Source: Bradyrhizobium sp. STM 3843 (GTDB lineage Bacteria > Pseudomonadota > Alphaproteobacteria > Rhizobiales > Xanthobacteraceae). Taken from it: a stretch of DNA of 45,078 nt. Positions within the stretch are counted from its first letter, which is position 1; each line of letters opens with the position of its first letter. Shown one piece after another: positions 26,193 through 35,020 of this stretch. Where the stretch lies: contig NZ_CAFK01000213.1 of the NCBI RefSeq assembly GCF_000239815.1, forward strand, positions 1 to 45,078, given 5' to 3'. The notes under the pieces were generated by a model, which ran no database searches, was not told the DNA's origin, and saw only the letters and a program-made list of their open reading frames with translations. Both the position numbers and the translations under genes were made by a program.

Positions 26193-26822
26193 ATGTCATC
26201 TTCTACCAACAAGATTGCGCTCTTCATTGACGGCGCCAACCTATATGCAACTGCCAAGACGCTCGGTTTCGACATCGACTACAAGCGCCTGCTCAAGGAA
26301 TTCCAAAGCCGCGGCACGTTGCTGCGCGCCTTCTACTACACCGCGATCATTGAAGATCAGGAGTACTCGTCGATCCGTCCGCTGATCGATTGGCTCGACT
26401 ACAACGGGTACACGGTCGTGACCAAGGCGACCAAGGAGTTCATCGACGCGAGCGGCCGGCGCAAGGTCAAGGGCAACATGGACATCGAGCTTGCCGTCGA
26501 CGCCATGGAGCTTGCCGAGCATATCGACCAGATGGTGCTGTTCTCGGGCGACGGCGATTTCCGCTCGCTGGTTGAAGCCATGCAGCGCCGTGGCGTCCGC
26601 GTCACCGTGATCTCCACGATTTCCAGCCAGCCGCCGATGATTGCCGACGAACTGCGCCGCCAGGCTGACGTCTTCACCGATCTCGTCGAGTTGCAGTCCA
26701 AGCTCGGCCGCGATCCGTCCGAGCGCCCGGCCCCGCGCGAACCTCGCCACCATTCCCCGCAATTCCTGCAGCGGACGACCACCGTGGCCCCGCGCAACAA
26801 TGACGACGATTTTGACGACTAA
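26193..26822 (+). CDS. NYN-domain (LabA/DUF88-like) putative ribonuclease
   Basis: A 209-aa protein with a PIN-like NYN fold. The acidic active-site pattern is visible: ALFIDGANLY near the N-terminus, KGNMDIELAVDAME in the middle and VLFSGDGDFRSLVEAM with paired Asp, followed by VTVISTIS and IADELRRQADVFTDL. The C-terminal 40 residues are low-complexity and acidic (RNNDDDFDD). Family members are presumed metal-dependent RNases; the substrate is unknown. The downstream uracil-DNA glycosylase starts inside its last codons. Confidence 0.88.
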   Translation: MSSSTNKIALFIDGANLYATAKTLGFDIDYKRLLKEFQSRGTLLRAFYYTAIIEDQEYSSIRPLIDWLDYNGYTVVTKATKEFIDASGRRKVKGNMDIELAVDAMELAEHIDQMVLFSGDGDFRSLVEAMQRRGVRVTVISTISSQPPMIADELRRQADVFTDLVELQSKLGRDPSERPAPREPRHHSPQFLQRTTTVAPRNNDDDFDD

Positions 26823-27495
26823 GAGCGCACTTACAGGCGGCGCCAACGCCGCGCCAGCCACCCTGCCTCCGAGCATTCCCGACCGCGACTGCCCGCTCTG
26901 CCCGCGCCTTGCGGATTTCCGCAATGCGCAGCGGGCGCGCGAGCCGTCCTGGTTCAACGCGCCGGTGCCGTCGTTCGGCGAGGCCGACGCGCGGCTTCTG
27001 ATCGTGGGCCTCGCGCCGGGACTGCAGGGAGCCAACCGCACTGGCCGTCCGTTCACCGGCGACTATGCCGGCGATCTATTGTACGGCACGCTGTTGAAAT
27101 ACGGCTTCGCCAAGGGCCGCTACGAGGCGCGGCCCGATGACGGATTGACGCTGGTCGACTGCCGGATAAGCAATGCGGTGCGCTGCGTGCCGCCGCAGAA
27201 CAAGCCGCTGCCGGCCGAGATCAATCAATGCCGAACGTTTCTTAACGCGACGATTGCCGCGATGCCGCACCTGCGGGGCATCGTGGCGCTCGGTCGTATT
27301 GCACATGATACGCTTTTGAAGACACTCGGCCTGCGCAGCGCGGCAGCCCCCTTTGCCCACGGTGCCGTACACCAGGCAGGACATCTCAAGCTCTACGACA
27401 GCTATCACTGCTCGCGTTACAACACGAACACCGGCGTGCTCACGACCGAGATGTTTCACGCCGTGTTCGCGCGGGTGAAGGCTGATCTGGGCTAG
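26800..27495 (+). CDS. Type-5 (UdgB-like) uracil-DNA glycosylase, iron-sulfur
   Basis: A 231-aa base-excision repair enzyme. It has an N-terminal CPLCPRL pair (C31, C34), with C129 (AVRCVPPQNKP) and C144 (INQCRTFL) as the probable remaining 4Fe-4S ligands. The uracil-pocket motif reads GLAPGLQGANRTGRPFTGD and the C-terminal motif HCSRYNTNTGVLT, both of type-5 rather than type-4 form. ATG 26800 overlaps the NYN gene by 23 bases; the frame is open upstream but that part has no family-like sequence. The overlap implies co-translation with the NYN protein. Confidence 0.88.
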   Translation: MTTILTTKSALTGGANAAPATLPPSIPDRDCPLCPRLADFRNAQRAREPSWFNAPVPSFGEADARLLIVGLAPGLQGANRTGRPFTGDYAGDLLYGTLLKYGFAKGRYEARPDDGLTLVDCRISNAVRCVPPQNKPLPAEINQCRTFLNATIAAMPHLRGIVALGRIAHDTLLKTLGLRSAAAPFAHGAVHQAGHLKLYDSYHCSRYNTNTGVLTTEMFHAVFARVKADLG

Positions 27496-27617
27496 CAAGC
27501 CAAGGTTGCTTTGCGGTGGCCGGCCGGACCTCAGCATGGAGGTCTACAATCAGGCCACTCCGTACGATGCGAGAAGCTCGCGCTCTCATGAACGCGTCGG
27601 CGACGTCGCGCGATCAA

Positions 27618-27640
27618 GGATCAGCCGATCAGGCTGATCC
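27618..27640. other. Perfect 9-bp-arm inverted repeat at the peroxiredoxin stop codon
   Basis: GGATCAGCC (27618-27626), spacer GATCA, GGCTGATCC (27632-27640). It spans the peroxiredoxin stop codon. It could form a hairpin at the mRNA end of the dapA-mscL-smpB-peroxiredoxin run, but no T-tract follows on either strand. Confidence 0.35.
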
Positions 27641-28219
27641 GCCTTCGGCGCGGTTCTCAATCAGCCACGCCAGGACCTCGGCGGCATTTCGGTCGGGCGG
27701 AAACACCGGATAGAACACGTGGGTGATCCGGGCATCGTCGACGATCAGCGCCAGCCGCTTGATCATGGTCAGCCCCGCGATTTCCATGGTCGGCAAGTGC
27801 AGCGCCTCGGTCAGTTCGAGCTTCTCGTCCGACAACACCGGAAACGGCAAATGCAGGCGGGACGCCATCTCGGTCTGATAGGCATTGCTCTGGGTCGATA
27901 GCCCGAACACGTAAGCGGCACCGGCCGCTTTGAGTTCGCCGAACAGATCGCGGAACGCGCAGGTGTGCGGCGTGCAGCCGCGGGCCCCCGGAATCATGTC
28001 CCAATCCTCGACCAGCGCCACCTTGCCGGGTTCGCCGGTGCGCGGATAGGCGAAAATCACCGTCCGCCCCGAGAGCTCCGAGATCGTCACCAACGTATCG
28101 TCGGTTGCGCGCAGCCTGACCGGAGGGATGATCATGCCGACCAGATGATCCGCGGCGCCGTCATCCGTCGGCGCCGGAATCTTGCTCCAGTCGACATCGA
28201 GCAGGTTTTTCTGATTCAT
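27629..28219 (-). CDS. Peroxiredoxin, PrxQ/BCP-like
   Basis: A 196-aa thiol peroxidase. The motif ARGCTPHTCAFRDL places the peroxidatic cysteine at C82 and a resolving cysteine at C87, the C-x4-C spacing of PrxQ/BCP enzymes, preceded by VIFAYPRTGEPG. The loop before C82 is longer than in classical BCP. ATG 28219 follows GGAAGGATCCG; the in-frame start at 28240 is not needed. It lies 21 bases after the smpB stop, so it is probably in the same operon. Confidence 0.88.
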   Translation of the reverse strand: MNQKNLLDVDWSKIPAPTDDGAADHLVGMIIPPVRLRATDDTLVTISELSGRTVIFAYPRTGEPGKVALVEDWDMIPGARGCTPHTCAFRDLFGELKAAGAAYVFGLSTQSNAYQTEMASRLHLPFPVLSDEKLELTEALHLPTMEIAGLTMIKRLALIVDDARITHVFYPVFPPDRNAAEVLAWLIENRAEGGSA

Positions 28220-28240
28220 CGGATCCTTCCGGCCATCCAC

Positions 28241-28714
28241 TTATCCACGGGCGCGCAACAGGCGCCCCTTCTCACGGCCCCAATCGCGCTTCTTCTCGCT
28301 CTCGCGCTTGTCATGCAGCTTCTTGCCCTTGGCCACAGCGAGCAGCAGCTTGGCGCGGCCGCGCTCGTTGAAATACAGTTTCAGCGGGATCAGCGTCATG
28401 CCCTCGCGGTCGACCGCGCCCAGCAGCTTGTTGATCTGCTTGCGATGCAACAACAGCTTGCGCGGCCGCTTCGGCTCGTGATTGAAGCGATTCGCCTGCA
28501 GATACTCCGGGATGTTGGCATTGATGAGCCAGATCTCGCCGTCGCGGCTATCGGCATAGGATTCGGCGATCGTCGACTTGCCGCTGCGGATCGACTTCAC
28601 CTCGGTGCCGGTCAGCGCAAGGCCCGCCTCGATCGTATCCTCGATCGCGTAGTTGAACCGCGCCTTGCGGTTCTCGGCGACGACCTTGATGTCGCGTTCT
28701 TTCTTTTCAGCCAC
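28241..28714 (-). CDS. smpB: SsrA-binding protein SmpB
   Basis: A 157-aa partner of tmRNA in rescuing stalled ribosomes. Typical motifs: ENRKARFNYAIEDTIEAGLAL, GTEVKSIRSGKSTIAESYA, HEPKRPRKLLLHRKQI, IPLKLYFNERGRAKLLLAVAKGKK and the basic tail KRDWGREKGRLLRA. It starts one base after the mscL stop. No ssrA gene was seen in the window. Confidence 0.97.
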   Translation of the reverse strand: MAEKKERDIKVVAENRKARFNYAIEDTIEAGLALTGTEVKSIRSGKSTIAESYADSRDGEIWLINANIPEYLQANRFNHEPKRPRKLLLHRKQINKLLGAVDREGMTLIPLKLYFNERGRAKLLLAVAKGKKLHDKRESEKKRDWGREKGRLLRARG

Positions 28715-28715
28715 G

Positions 28716-29138
28716 TCAGGCCTTCTTCAGGAGGTCGCGAATTTCGGTCAGCAGCTCGACCTCGCGCGACGGCTTCGGGGCCGCCGCCGGCTCGGTCTCC
28801 TGCAGCCGCTTCAACTGGTTCATGATGCGAATGACAATGAACAGCACGAAGGCGATGATCAGGAAGTTCAGGGTGAGCGTGAGGAATTGCCCATAGGCCA
28901 GCACCGCGCCTTGCTTCTTCGCATCGGCCAGGTTGGTCGCGGTGACCTTTGCGGACAGCGGAATGAAGTAGTTCGAGAAATCGAGCCCGCCGGTGGCGGC
29001 GCCGATGAGCGGCATGATGACGTCGCCAACCAGCGAATTGACGATGGCGCCGAAGGCCGCGCCGATGATGACGCCGACCGCGAGGTCGACGACATTGCCC
29101 TTCATCGCAAACTCACGAAACTCCTTCAACATGCTCAT
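28716..29138 (-). CDS. mscL: Large-conductance mechanosensitive channel
   Basis: A 140-aa inner-membrane channel that opens on hypo-osmotic shock. The N-terminal amphipathic helix LKEFREFAMKGN leads into TM1 (VVDLAVGVIIGAAFGAIVNS) with the pore constriction pattern. TM2 is FLIIAFVLFIVIRIM, followed by a cytoplasmic helical bundle (EVELLTEIRDLLKK). ATG 29138 is chosen; ATG 29132 is two codons in and equally compatible with the GAGGGGGG ribosome site. Confidence 0.96.
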   Translation of the reverse strand: MSMLKEFREFAMKGNVVDLAVGVIIGAAFGAIVNSLVGDVIMPLIGAATGGLDFSNYFIPLSAKVTATNLADAKKQGAVLAYGQFLTLTLNFLIIAFVLFIVIRIMNQLKRLQETEPAAAPKPSREVELLTEIRDLLKKA

Positions 29139-29180
29139 CCCCCCTCGCTCTCGCGCCGGGCCCCGCAGCCCGGACTGCAC

Positions 29181-30071
29181 TCAGTTGATCAGGCCGGCAT
29201 GCACCATCGCTTCGCGCACCGCACGCCGCGTCGGCTCCGACACCGGCACCATCGGCAGTCGCAGCTTCTCCTCGAGCTTGCCGAGCAGCGACAGCGCATA
29301 TTTGATCGGCGCGGGATTGGATTCGATGAAGAGGTTGGTGTGCAGCGGCATCAGCTTGTCGTGGATCTTCAGCGCCGTGGTGACGTCGCCCTTCTGCCAG
29401 GCGGTATGGAATTCCGAGCACAGCCGCGGCGCGACATTAGAGGTCACGGAAATGCAGCCATGGCCGCCATGCGCCATGTAGCCGATGATGGTCGCGTCCT
29501 CACCCGAGAGCTGGTTGAACTCCTCGCCGATCGCCGCGCGCTGCTGCGAGACCCGCACCATGCTGGCGGTGGCATCCTTGACGCCGGCGATGTTCTTCAG
29601 CTCGTAGAGCCGCTTCATGGTGTCGACCGACATGTCGATCACCGAGCGCGGCGGGATGTTGTAGATGATGATCGGAATGCCGATCGCATCATTGATGGCC
29701 TTGAAGTGCTGATACAGGCCTTCCTGGGTCGGCTTGTTGTAATAGGGCGTCACCACCAGCACCGCGTCGGCACCGGCCTGTTCCGCATGCTGGGCGAGTT
29801 CGACCGCCTCCTTGGTCGAGTTGGAGCCCGCGCCGGCGATCACCGGCACCCGCCCCTTCGCCTCGTCGATGCACCATTCGACCACCTGCTTGTGCTCGTC
29901 ATGGCTCAGCGTGGGGCTCTCGCCGGTGGTTCCAACCGGCACCAGGCCGTGGGTGCCCTCCTCGATCTGCCAGCTCACCAGGCTGCGGAAGGCGGCCTCA
30001 TCCACAGAGCCGTTCTTGAAGGGCGTCACCAGCGCGGTGAAAGAGCCCCGGAAATTCGTCTTGGCTGCCAT
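29181..30071 (-). CDS. dapA: 4-hydroxy-tetrahydrodipicolinate synthase
   Basis: A 296-aa TIM-barrel aldolase that condenses pyruvate with aspartate semialdehyde, the first committed step to lysine and diaminopimelate for peptidoglycan. The Schiff-base lysine is K165 in IAGVKDAT. The catalytic Tyr is Y137 in IIIYNIPPR (with R142), and VPVGTTGESPTL forms the substrate motif. It is the first gene of a run with mscL, smpB and a peroxiredoxin, and is divergent from a lytic transglycosylase that acts on the same wall polymer. Confidence 0.96.
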   Translation of the reverse strand: MAAKTNFRGSFTALVTPFKNGSVDEAAFRSLVSWQIEEGTHGLVPVGTTGESPTLSHDEHKQVVEWCIDEAKGRVPVIAGAGSNSTKEAVELAQHAEQAGADAVLVVTPYYNKPTQEGLYQHFKAINDAIGIPIIIYNIPPRSVIDMSVDTMKRLYELKNIAGVKDATASMVRVSQQRAAIGEEFNQLSGEDATIIGYMAHGGHGCISVTSNVAPRLCSEFHTAWQKGDVTTALKIHDKLMPLHTNLFIESNPAPIKYALSLLGKLEEKLRLPMVPVSEPTRRAVREAMVHAGLIN

Positions 30072-30421
30072 GAAACTCCCTCCCCGATCCCAGTTGTGGC
30101 CTTCCCACGAAAACGCCCTTCATACCGGGTCCAAACACCCGACGAAAGTCCCACTGACCGGACACCTGCCCTGAGAACGGGCATCCCGCCCCCTAACGGT
30201 CGTGATTTCGCCGCGCTCCGGGCGCAGAGTGCAATTGTAAGCGGTACATTTAGTGTTTGTTCACCTTTTCGATAGACCAAAGACAGTACCGCCGATCTGA
30301 CGTCGCGGCCGTGCGCGAGCCGCGGAGAAGGCCCGGGCACTGCCGCCCGGAGGGGTGCCCTGAGAACGTCAGGTCGAGACGGCAGGAGTGGGGTCGAAGT
30401 CATCCACCGCAAAGGAACGCC
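30072..30421. other. Divergent promoter region between dapA and the lytic transglycosylase
   Basis: About 350 bases. The frame of the transglycosylase stays open leftwards to 30257 but that part has no signal-peptide or domain character. No operator, repeat or RNA gene was recognised. Confidence 0.4.
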
Positions 30422-32737
30422 GTGCCCTATTTTGCCCGCGCAGCCGCATTGCGATCGACCGCCCTGGCGGCAAGCCTGAGCCTTCTGTTCGGCCTGGCCG
30501 CTTTCGACGGCGCCGCCGGGGCGAACGACAAGGTTCCCCCGTCCAACGTCCCGATGCCAAAGGTACGGCCGATCGCGCGCGGCGCAGGTCCTAACACCAC
30601 TGCCAACATCACCGCCAAGACAAGCGCCAAGACAACCGCAACCGAAGGAACCAAGGCCAAGGCGCTGGCCAAGTCCGAGCCCAAAGCTGCGGCGGCGGCC
30701 AACAGCCATAAAACCGCAAAGGATGCGCCGCCTGCAGCGACCGCAAGCCTCCCGCCGGCGACGCGCCAGCACGCCGCCCTGCCCCCACCGCGCAAGCCGG
30801 TGACGCCGGCTGCCGTCGCGGCAACGTCGTCGACCTCACCGTCCGACAAGGACGCGCTCGAGAACGTGATCGAGCTGGTCCGCAAGCACAAGCCTGATGA
30901 CGCCACCCAGGTCGAAGCCGCGATTTCCGATCCGGTGGCGCGCAAGCTTGCCGAATGGGTCATCCTGCGCAGCGACAACAACAACGCGACCGTCGAACGT
31001 TACCGCGCCTTTCTTGCGGCCAATCCGAGCTGGCCGTCGCAGACGTTCCTGCGGCGCCGGCTGGAGGCCGCGCTCTGGGACGACAAGCGCGAGGACGCGG
31101 CGGTCTGGTCCTGGTTCGAGACCGAATCGCCGATCTCGGCGAAGGGGCGTTTTGCGCTGGCGCGCGTGCTGCTCAACCGCGGCGACCGCGCCAATGCCGA
31201 GCGGCTGGTGCGCGAAGCCTGGCGCAACGACGCGATGTCGGAGGAGACCGAAAACAACGTGCTCGACCAGTTCGGCGCGCTGTTGTCCGGCGGCGATCAC
31301 AAGGCGCGGATGGACACGCTGCTCTACGGCAGCGAGCACGAAGCGGCGTTGCGCGCCGCCAAGCGGCTCGGTCCGGGCTATGTGGCCTTGGCGAAAGCGC
31401 GAATCGCGTCCTACCGCAAGGCGCCGAACAGCCGCGCGTTGCTCGAGGAAGTGCCGCGCGAGTTGCACGGCGATACCGGCTATCTCTTCAGCAAGATCCA
31501 GCTCCTGCGCCGCGAAGAGAAGTTCGACGAGGCCGCTCAGCTGATGCTGAGCGCCCCCAAGGACCCCGGCCGGCTCTACAATCTCGACGAGTGGTGGATC
31601 GAGCGCCGGCTGTTGTCGCGCAAGATGATCGATGCCGGGCAATATCGCGAGGCCTACCTGATCGCGCGCGACGCGGCGCTGCCGACCCGCGACATCTACA
31701 AGACCGAGCAGGAGTTCACGGCCGGCTGGATCGCGCTGCGCTTCCTCAACGACCCCGCAACTGCCGCCCAGCATTTCGCGCGCATCGGCGCCGGCAGCGT
31801 CAACCCGACCACACTCGCCCGCGCCGGTTACTGGCAGGGCCGCGCGGCCGAAGCGATGGGCCACATGCAGGACGCCCGCACCGCCTACACCGCTGCCGCC
31901 GAGCAATCGACCAGCTATTACGGACAGCTGGCACGGGCCAAGCTCGGACTGCCGCAGCTTGCCCTCAATCCGGCCCCAAGCGGCCGCGGCCGTGGTGTCG
32001 AGCGGCTCGAGATCGTGCGCGCGGTTCAGCTGCTCTATGAGGTCGATGAAGGCGAGCTTGCGGTGCCGATCTTTGCCGACATGGGCGACAATGGCGATCC
32101 CGAGGCGCTCGTGGGCCTAGCCGAGACCGCAGCGCGCCAAGGCGATGCCCGCGCCATGCTGCTGGTCGGCAAGGCCGCGCTCAACCGCGGCCTGCCGTTC
32201 GACCACTATGCCTATCCCGTCAACGGCATCCCGGCGTTCCGCGCGATCGGCCCCGAGGTCGAGCAGAGCGTGATCTTTTCGATCGCGCGCCAGGAGAGCG
32301 CGTTCAATCCGGCCGTGGTGTCCCCGGCACAGGCCTACGGTTTGATGCAGGTGACCCCCGACGCCGCGCGCTACGTCTGCAAACGCGCCGGCGTCGGCTT
32401 CGACCTCAACCGGATGAAGACCGATTCGGTCTACAATGCTCAGCTGGGCGCGGCCGAGCTCGGCGGCCTGCTGGAGGATTATCGCGGCTCCTACATCATG
32501 ACGTTTGCGGCCTACAATGCCGGTCGCGGCAGCCTGAAGAAGTGGGTCGATCGGTACGGCGATCCACGCGATCCCAAGGTCGACGCAGTCGACTGGGTCG
32601 AACTGATCCCCTTCTCGGAGACCCGCAACTACGTGCAGCGGGTGATGGAGAACCTGCAGGTCTATCGCGCCCGCTTCGGCGGCGGCTCACGGCTGCAGAT
32701 CGAAGCCGACCTGCATCGCGGCGCTGTTGTGGAATAG
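30422..32737 (+). CDS. Soluble lytic murein transglycosylase (Slt70-like)
   Basis: A periplasmic enzyme of 771 aa that cleaves glycan strands of peptidoglycan to 1,6-anhydro products. A signal peptide (residues 1-33, ALAASLSLLFGLAAF) is followed by about 110 residues of Ala/Lys/Thr/Pro-rich linker. Then comes a long helical superhelix (about 150-590) and the C-terminal SLT domain with catalytic E625 in SIARQESAFNP, YGLMQVTPDAA and YIMTFAAYNAGRGS. GTG 30422 was chosen because AAAGGAACGCC precedes it and the signal peptide begins there. The stop TAG is itself the start of a heptad repeat array. Confidence 0.93.
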   Translation: MPYFARAAALRSTALAASLSLLFGLAAFDGAAGANDKVPPSNVPMPKVRPIARGAGPNTTANITAKTSAKTTATEGTKAKALAKSEPKAAAAANSHKTAKDAPPAATASLPPATRQHAALPPPRKPVTPAAVAATSSTSPSDKDALENVIELVRKHKPDDATQVEAAISDPVARKLAEWVILRSDNNNATVERYRAFLAANPSWPSQTFLRRRLEAALWDDKREDAAVWSWFETESPISAKGRFALARVLLNRGDRANAERLVREAWRNDAMSEETENNVLDQFGALLSGGDHKARMDTLLYGSEHEAALRAAKRLGPGYVALAKARIASYRKAPNSRALLEEVPRELHGDTGYLFSKIQLLRREEKFDEAAQLMLSAPKDPGRLYNLDEWWIERRLLSRKMIDAGQYREAYLIARDAALPTRDIYKTEQEFTAGWIALRFLNDPATAAQHFARIGAGSVNPTTLARAGYWQGRAAEAMGHMQDARTAYTAAAEQSTSYYGQLARAKLGLPQLALNPAPSGRGRGVERLEIVRAVQLLYEVDEGELAVPIFADMGDNGDPEALVGLAETAARQGDARAMLLVGKAALNRGLPFDHYAYPVNGIPAFRAIGPEVEQSVIFSIARQESAFNPAVVSPAQAYGLMQVTPDAARYVCKRAGVGFDLNRMKTDSVYNAQLGAAELGGLLEDYRGSYIMTFAAYNAGRGSLKKWVDRYGDPRDPKVDAVDWVELIPFSETRNYVQRVMENLQVYRARFGGGSRLQIEADLHRGAVVE

Positions 32738-32850
32738 CGAACAGCGAACAGCGAACAGCGAACAGCGAACAGCGAACAGCGAACAGGAAGACAGAAGATC
32801 TCGGTCTTCTGTCAACCTATTCGCCACTCGCTGCTCGCTATTCGCTACTC
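32732..32850 (-). terminator. Large 34-bp-arm hairpin between convergent transglycosylase and porin 1 genes
   Basis: The left arm 32732-32765 pairs with 32817-32850 at 27 of 34 positions. All seven exceptions are transitions that become G-U wobbles in minus-strand RNA, so the arm would be fully paired in the porin 1 transcript, starting 12 bases after its stop codon. The loop holds a second perfect stem, ACAGAAGA (32791-32798) with TCTTCTGT (32805-32812). No T-tract follows, so it may protect or process the 3' end or act as a bidirectional transcription barrier. Confidence 0.7.
32737..32785. repeat. Seven perfect tandem GCGAACA heptads
   Basis: Seven uninterrupted copies of the 7-mer GCGAACA, beginning with the last base of the transglycosylase stop codon. 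The array forms most of the left arm of the large hairpin at 32732-32850. Copy number could vary by slippage. Confidence 0.95.
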
Positions 32851-32861
32851 TTAATCGCCTG

Positions 32862-34406
32862 CTAGAAGTTGCGCTGGGCCCGGACCAGAAGCGAGACCGA
32901 GTCCTGGTCCTTGAGCTGGTAGACCGTCGCCGGCTTGGCGATGGCGGCAGCGGCCGGAGCGGTCGCGTTCCCCGTGAATTTCTGATCCAAGCGGGTCCAG
33001 GCCACGTCGGCCGAGAAGGTCAGGTTCTTGACCGGCGTCCAGCGCGTGATCAAACCAAGGGTCGAGATGTTGAAGTCCGGATTGCAGTTCGCCGGGGTGA
33101 TGCCAAGCTCGACGAACCCGGCACCGGCGCAGATCAACCCCTTGGCCGTGGCGTTGTATCTCACGGCACTCCAGGAGCCGTAGACCGCGGTGTTCCAGAA
33201 CGGATCCCAATTGTGGGTGAAGGCGCCCCGGAAGCCGTAGGTCGTCGTCAGCTGCTGCTGGGTTCCGTTGGCGAACACGGCGTCAGACACGCCGGCAAAG
33301 CCGAGGCTCTGGAAAGTGCCAGCCACATTGCTGTTGCCGTACATCGCGTAGTTGATCGGCGCGAGGCTCTGGAAGTTGTAGCGGCTGGCACCGTTGGTAT
33401 AGACGCCCTGGACGTTCAGGGTATCGCCGGGGCCGGTCGGAATGTTCTTGATCGACAGCGCGAGTTGCCCGGCGAAGCCCCATTTGTCGCCGGGATGGCC
33501 CGTGGTCTGGTTCACACCGTAATAGGCGGCGTGGTTGTCATGCGCGGCCACGGAGGCCTGCACCAAGCCCCAGGCCTGGTCCAAACGAACCATGCCGACG
33601 ATGTCGGGAGCGGTGGTGCCGCCGAAGGCGTTGCCGCCATAGGCGCCGGTGATCACGCCGGCGGGCGTCTGCAGCGACGTGTTCCAGAGGTTCGACTGAG
33701 TGTAGAGCGACGGATCCTGCGCCGAGATCGAAGCCGTGATGCCCTGGCCGAAGTCCGCAGTATAGGTCAGCTGATTGACACCGGTGACCGTGCCACCGCC
33801 GCCGGTCAGACCGTCGAAGTTGTTGCCGGGATAGTTGGTCCAGGGCGCGTCGAACTGCGACACGGCCTTACCCATCGTGAAGCCGGCGAACTGGATGAAG
33901 GCGTAGAAGACGCCGAGCGTGCCGCCGGCGATGCCGTCGGTGGAAAGACCGTTCACTGTGGTCAGGCCGGCAGTGTTGGCCGCACCGGTGTTGTAGAACG
34001 TCGAGCCGTTGCCCGCCCCGGCATAGGTGCCGGTGGTCCATTGAAAGACACCTTCGAAGTAGGTACGGACCACGCCATATTCGGTCGCGGTACGGGTGTC
34101 GATATTCAGGTCCGTGCGGGCGCGGCTCGTGTAGTAGTTGCTGAGACGATTATTCGCGCCGGCAACGCCGTTGGTCGCGTTCTGAAACATCGCATTGGTG
34201 GCGAATGCGGTTTCGACGCGCAAATAGCCACCAAGCTTGATGCAAGTGTCGGTTCCCGGAATGTAGAAGAACCCCGCACCGTACAACGAGCAGACTTTCA
34301 CATACTCGACCGGCTTGGCCTTGATCGGCAGATCGGCTGCCTGAGCCAAGCTAACTGCGAGCATAGCTGCCCCTGAGCCTAAGATTAGGCCCTTCACCCT
34401 TTTCAT
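32862..34406 (-). CDS. Porin 1 (Porin_2 family)
   Basis: A 514-aa outer-membrane general porin. Signal peptide 1-23 (SGAAMLAVSLAQA) is cut before ADLPIKAKPVEYV. The conserved N-terminal cysteine pair VKVCSLYGAGFFY and GTDTCIKLGGYLRVE is present, with a second pair in a late loop (GLICAG, ANCNPDF). It ends RAQRNF with the C-terminal Phe needed for barrel assembly. The ATG follows GGAGGTTAACA. It shares the loop form NGSTFYNTGAANTAGLT with porin 4. Porins of this family give passive diffusion of small hydrophilic solutes and are often paralogous in rhizobia. Confidence 0.94.
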   Translation of the reverse strand: MKRVKGLILGSGAAMLAVSLAQAADLPIKAKPVEYVKVCSLYGAGFFYIPGTDTCIKLGGYLRVETAFATNAMFQNATNGVAGANNRLSNYYTSRARTDLNIDTRTATEYGVVRTYFEGVFQWTTGTYAGAGNGSTFYNTGAANTAGLTTVNGLSTDGIAGGTLGVFYAFIQFAGFTMGKAVSQFDAPWTNYPGNNFDGLTGGGGTVTGVNQLTYTADFGQGITASISAQDPSLYTQSNLWNTSLQTPAGVITGAYGGNAFGGTTAPDIVGMVRLDQAWGLVQASVAAHDNHAAYYGVNQTTGHPGDKWGFAGQLALSIKNIPTGPGDTLNVQGVYTNGASRYNFQSLAPINYAMYGNSNVAGTFQSLGFAGVSDAVFANGTQQQLTTTYGFRGAFTHNWDPFWNTAVYGSWSAVRYNATAKGLICAGAGFVELGITPANCNPDFNISTLGLITRWTPVKNLTFSADVAWTRLDQKFTGNATAPAAAAIAKPATVYQLKDQDSVSLLVRAQRNF

Positions 34407-34966
34407 TGTTAACCTCCAAGTCGCTCTTAGTCAGAATGCGGAGTATCTCCGCCCGGCCATGCCCGACCGGTCGTCCAGAGCCGTACAGTGAAGGCAGTTA
34501 TGGTTTCAGTTGGAACGATCGCGCGGCCATTTTGGTGTTTTCTCCGACCATTATCGTGACACCGCGAAATGGCGCCGGGAGCGATCGTGTCGTGCAAGGT
34601 CAAGATCTCGCCCGAGCATGGACGCCGATATGGCCGGAACATTCGTGGTGTCCTTGCCGCACCAAAGCGCGGCCAACACAGGCGCGCAGTCTCACGGGCT
34701 CAAAACAGAGCGGGACTATCAGGTTCCCGAATCGTCGACGGCCCGATGGCGAGGCAGGTTTTGTCGACACACGAGCTGCTCGCCTCCGGCGCGCTCGATA
34801 CCGTGTCCCTCGAAACAGCTTTGAGCGGATAAGGAGTTCCCTTCAGACTGGGCGACTTTTTCTCGCCCCAAGTTCGGCAAAAACCGACGTGGCGAAAGCG
34901 CGTTGAGATCGCGGCTTTGTCTTGCGGTGTGGCTGGAAAAACTCAGGCGAGTGCGGCGCAACAAAA
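34407..34966. other. Non-coding region upstream of porin 1
   Basis: About 560 bases. It must contain the porin 1 promoter on the minus strand. Unlike the regions upstream of porins 2 and 3, it shows no marR-like remnant and no copy of the 36-base shared element. Short plus-strand frames lack protein-like sequence. Confidence 0.45.
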
Positions 34967-34992
34967 ACCCCCGGCGGTTTCCCGCCGGGGGT
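34967..34992 (-). terminator. Intrinsic terminator of porin 2
   Basis: ACCCCCGGCGG (34967-34977) and CCGCCGGGGGT (34982-34992) with a four-base loop, followed on the minus strand by five Ts. It lies about 30 bases after the porin 2 stop and is near-identical to the terminators of porins 3 and 4. Confidence 0.95.
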
Positions 34993-35020
34993 CTGTCGAT
35001 CCGTGATCAGATGATCGGGA

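Noticed and set aside
32737..32785. GCGAACA repeats as a CRISPR array
   Set aside because: Units are 7 bases with no spacers and no cas genes are present.
34406..34906. Plus-strand frame upstream of porin 1
   Set aside because: No ribosome site, no domain, and it starts at the porin 1 start codon region, which is expected to be promoter.
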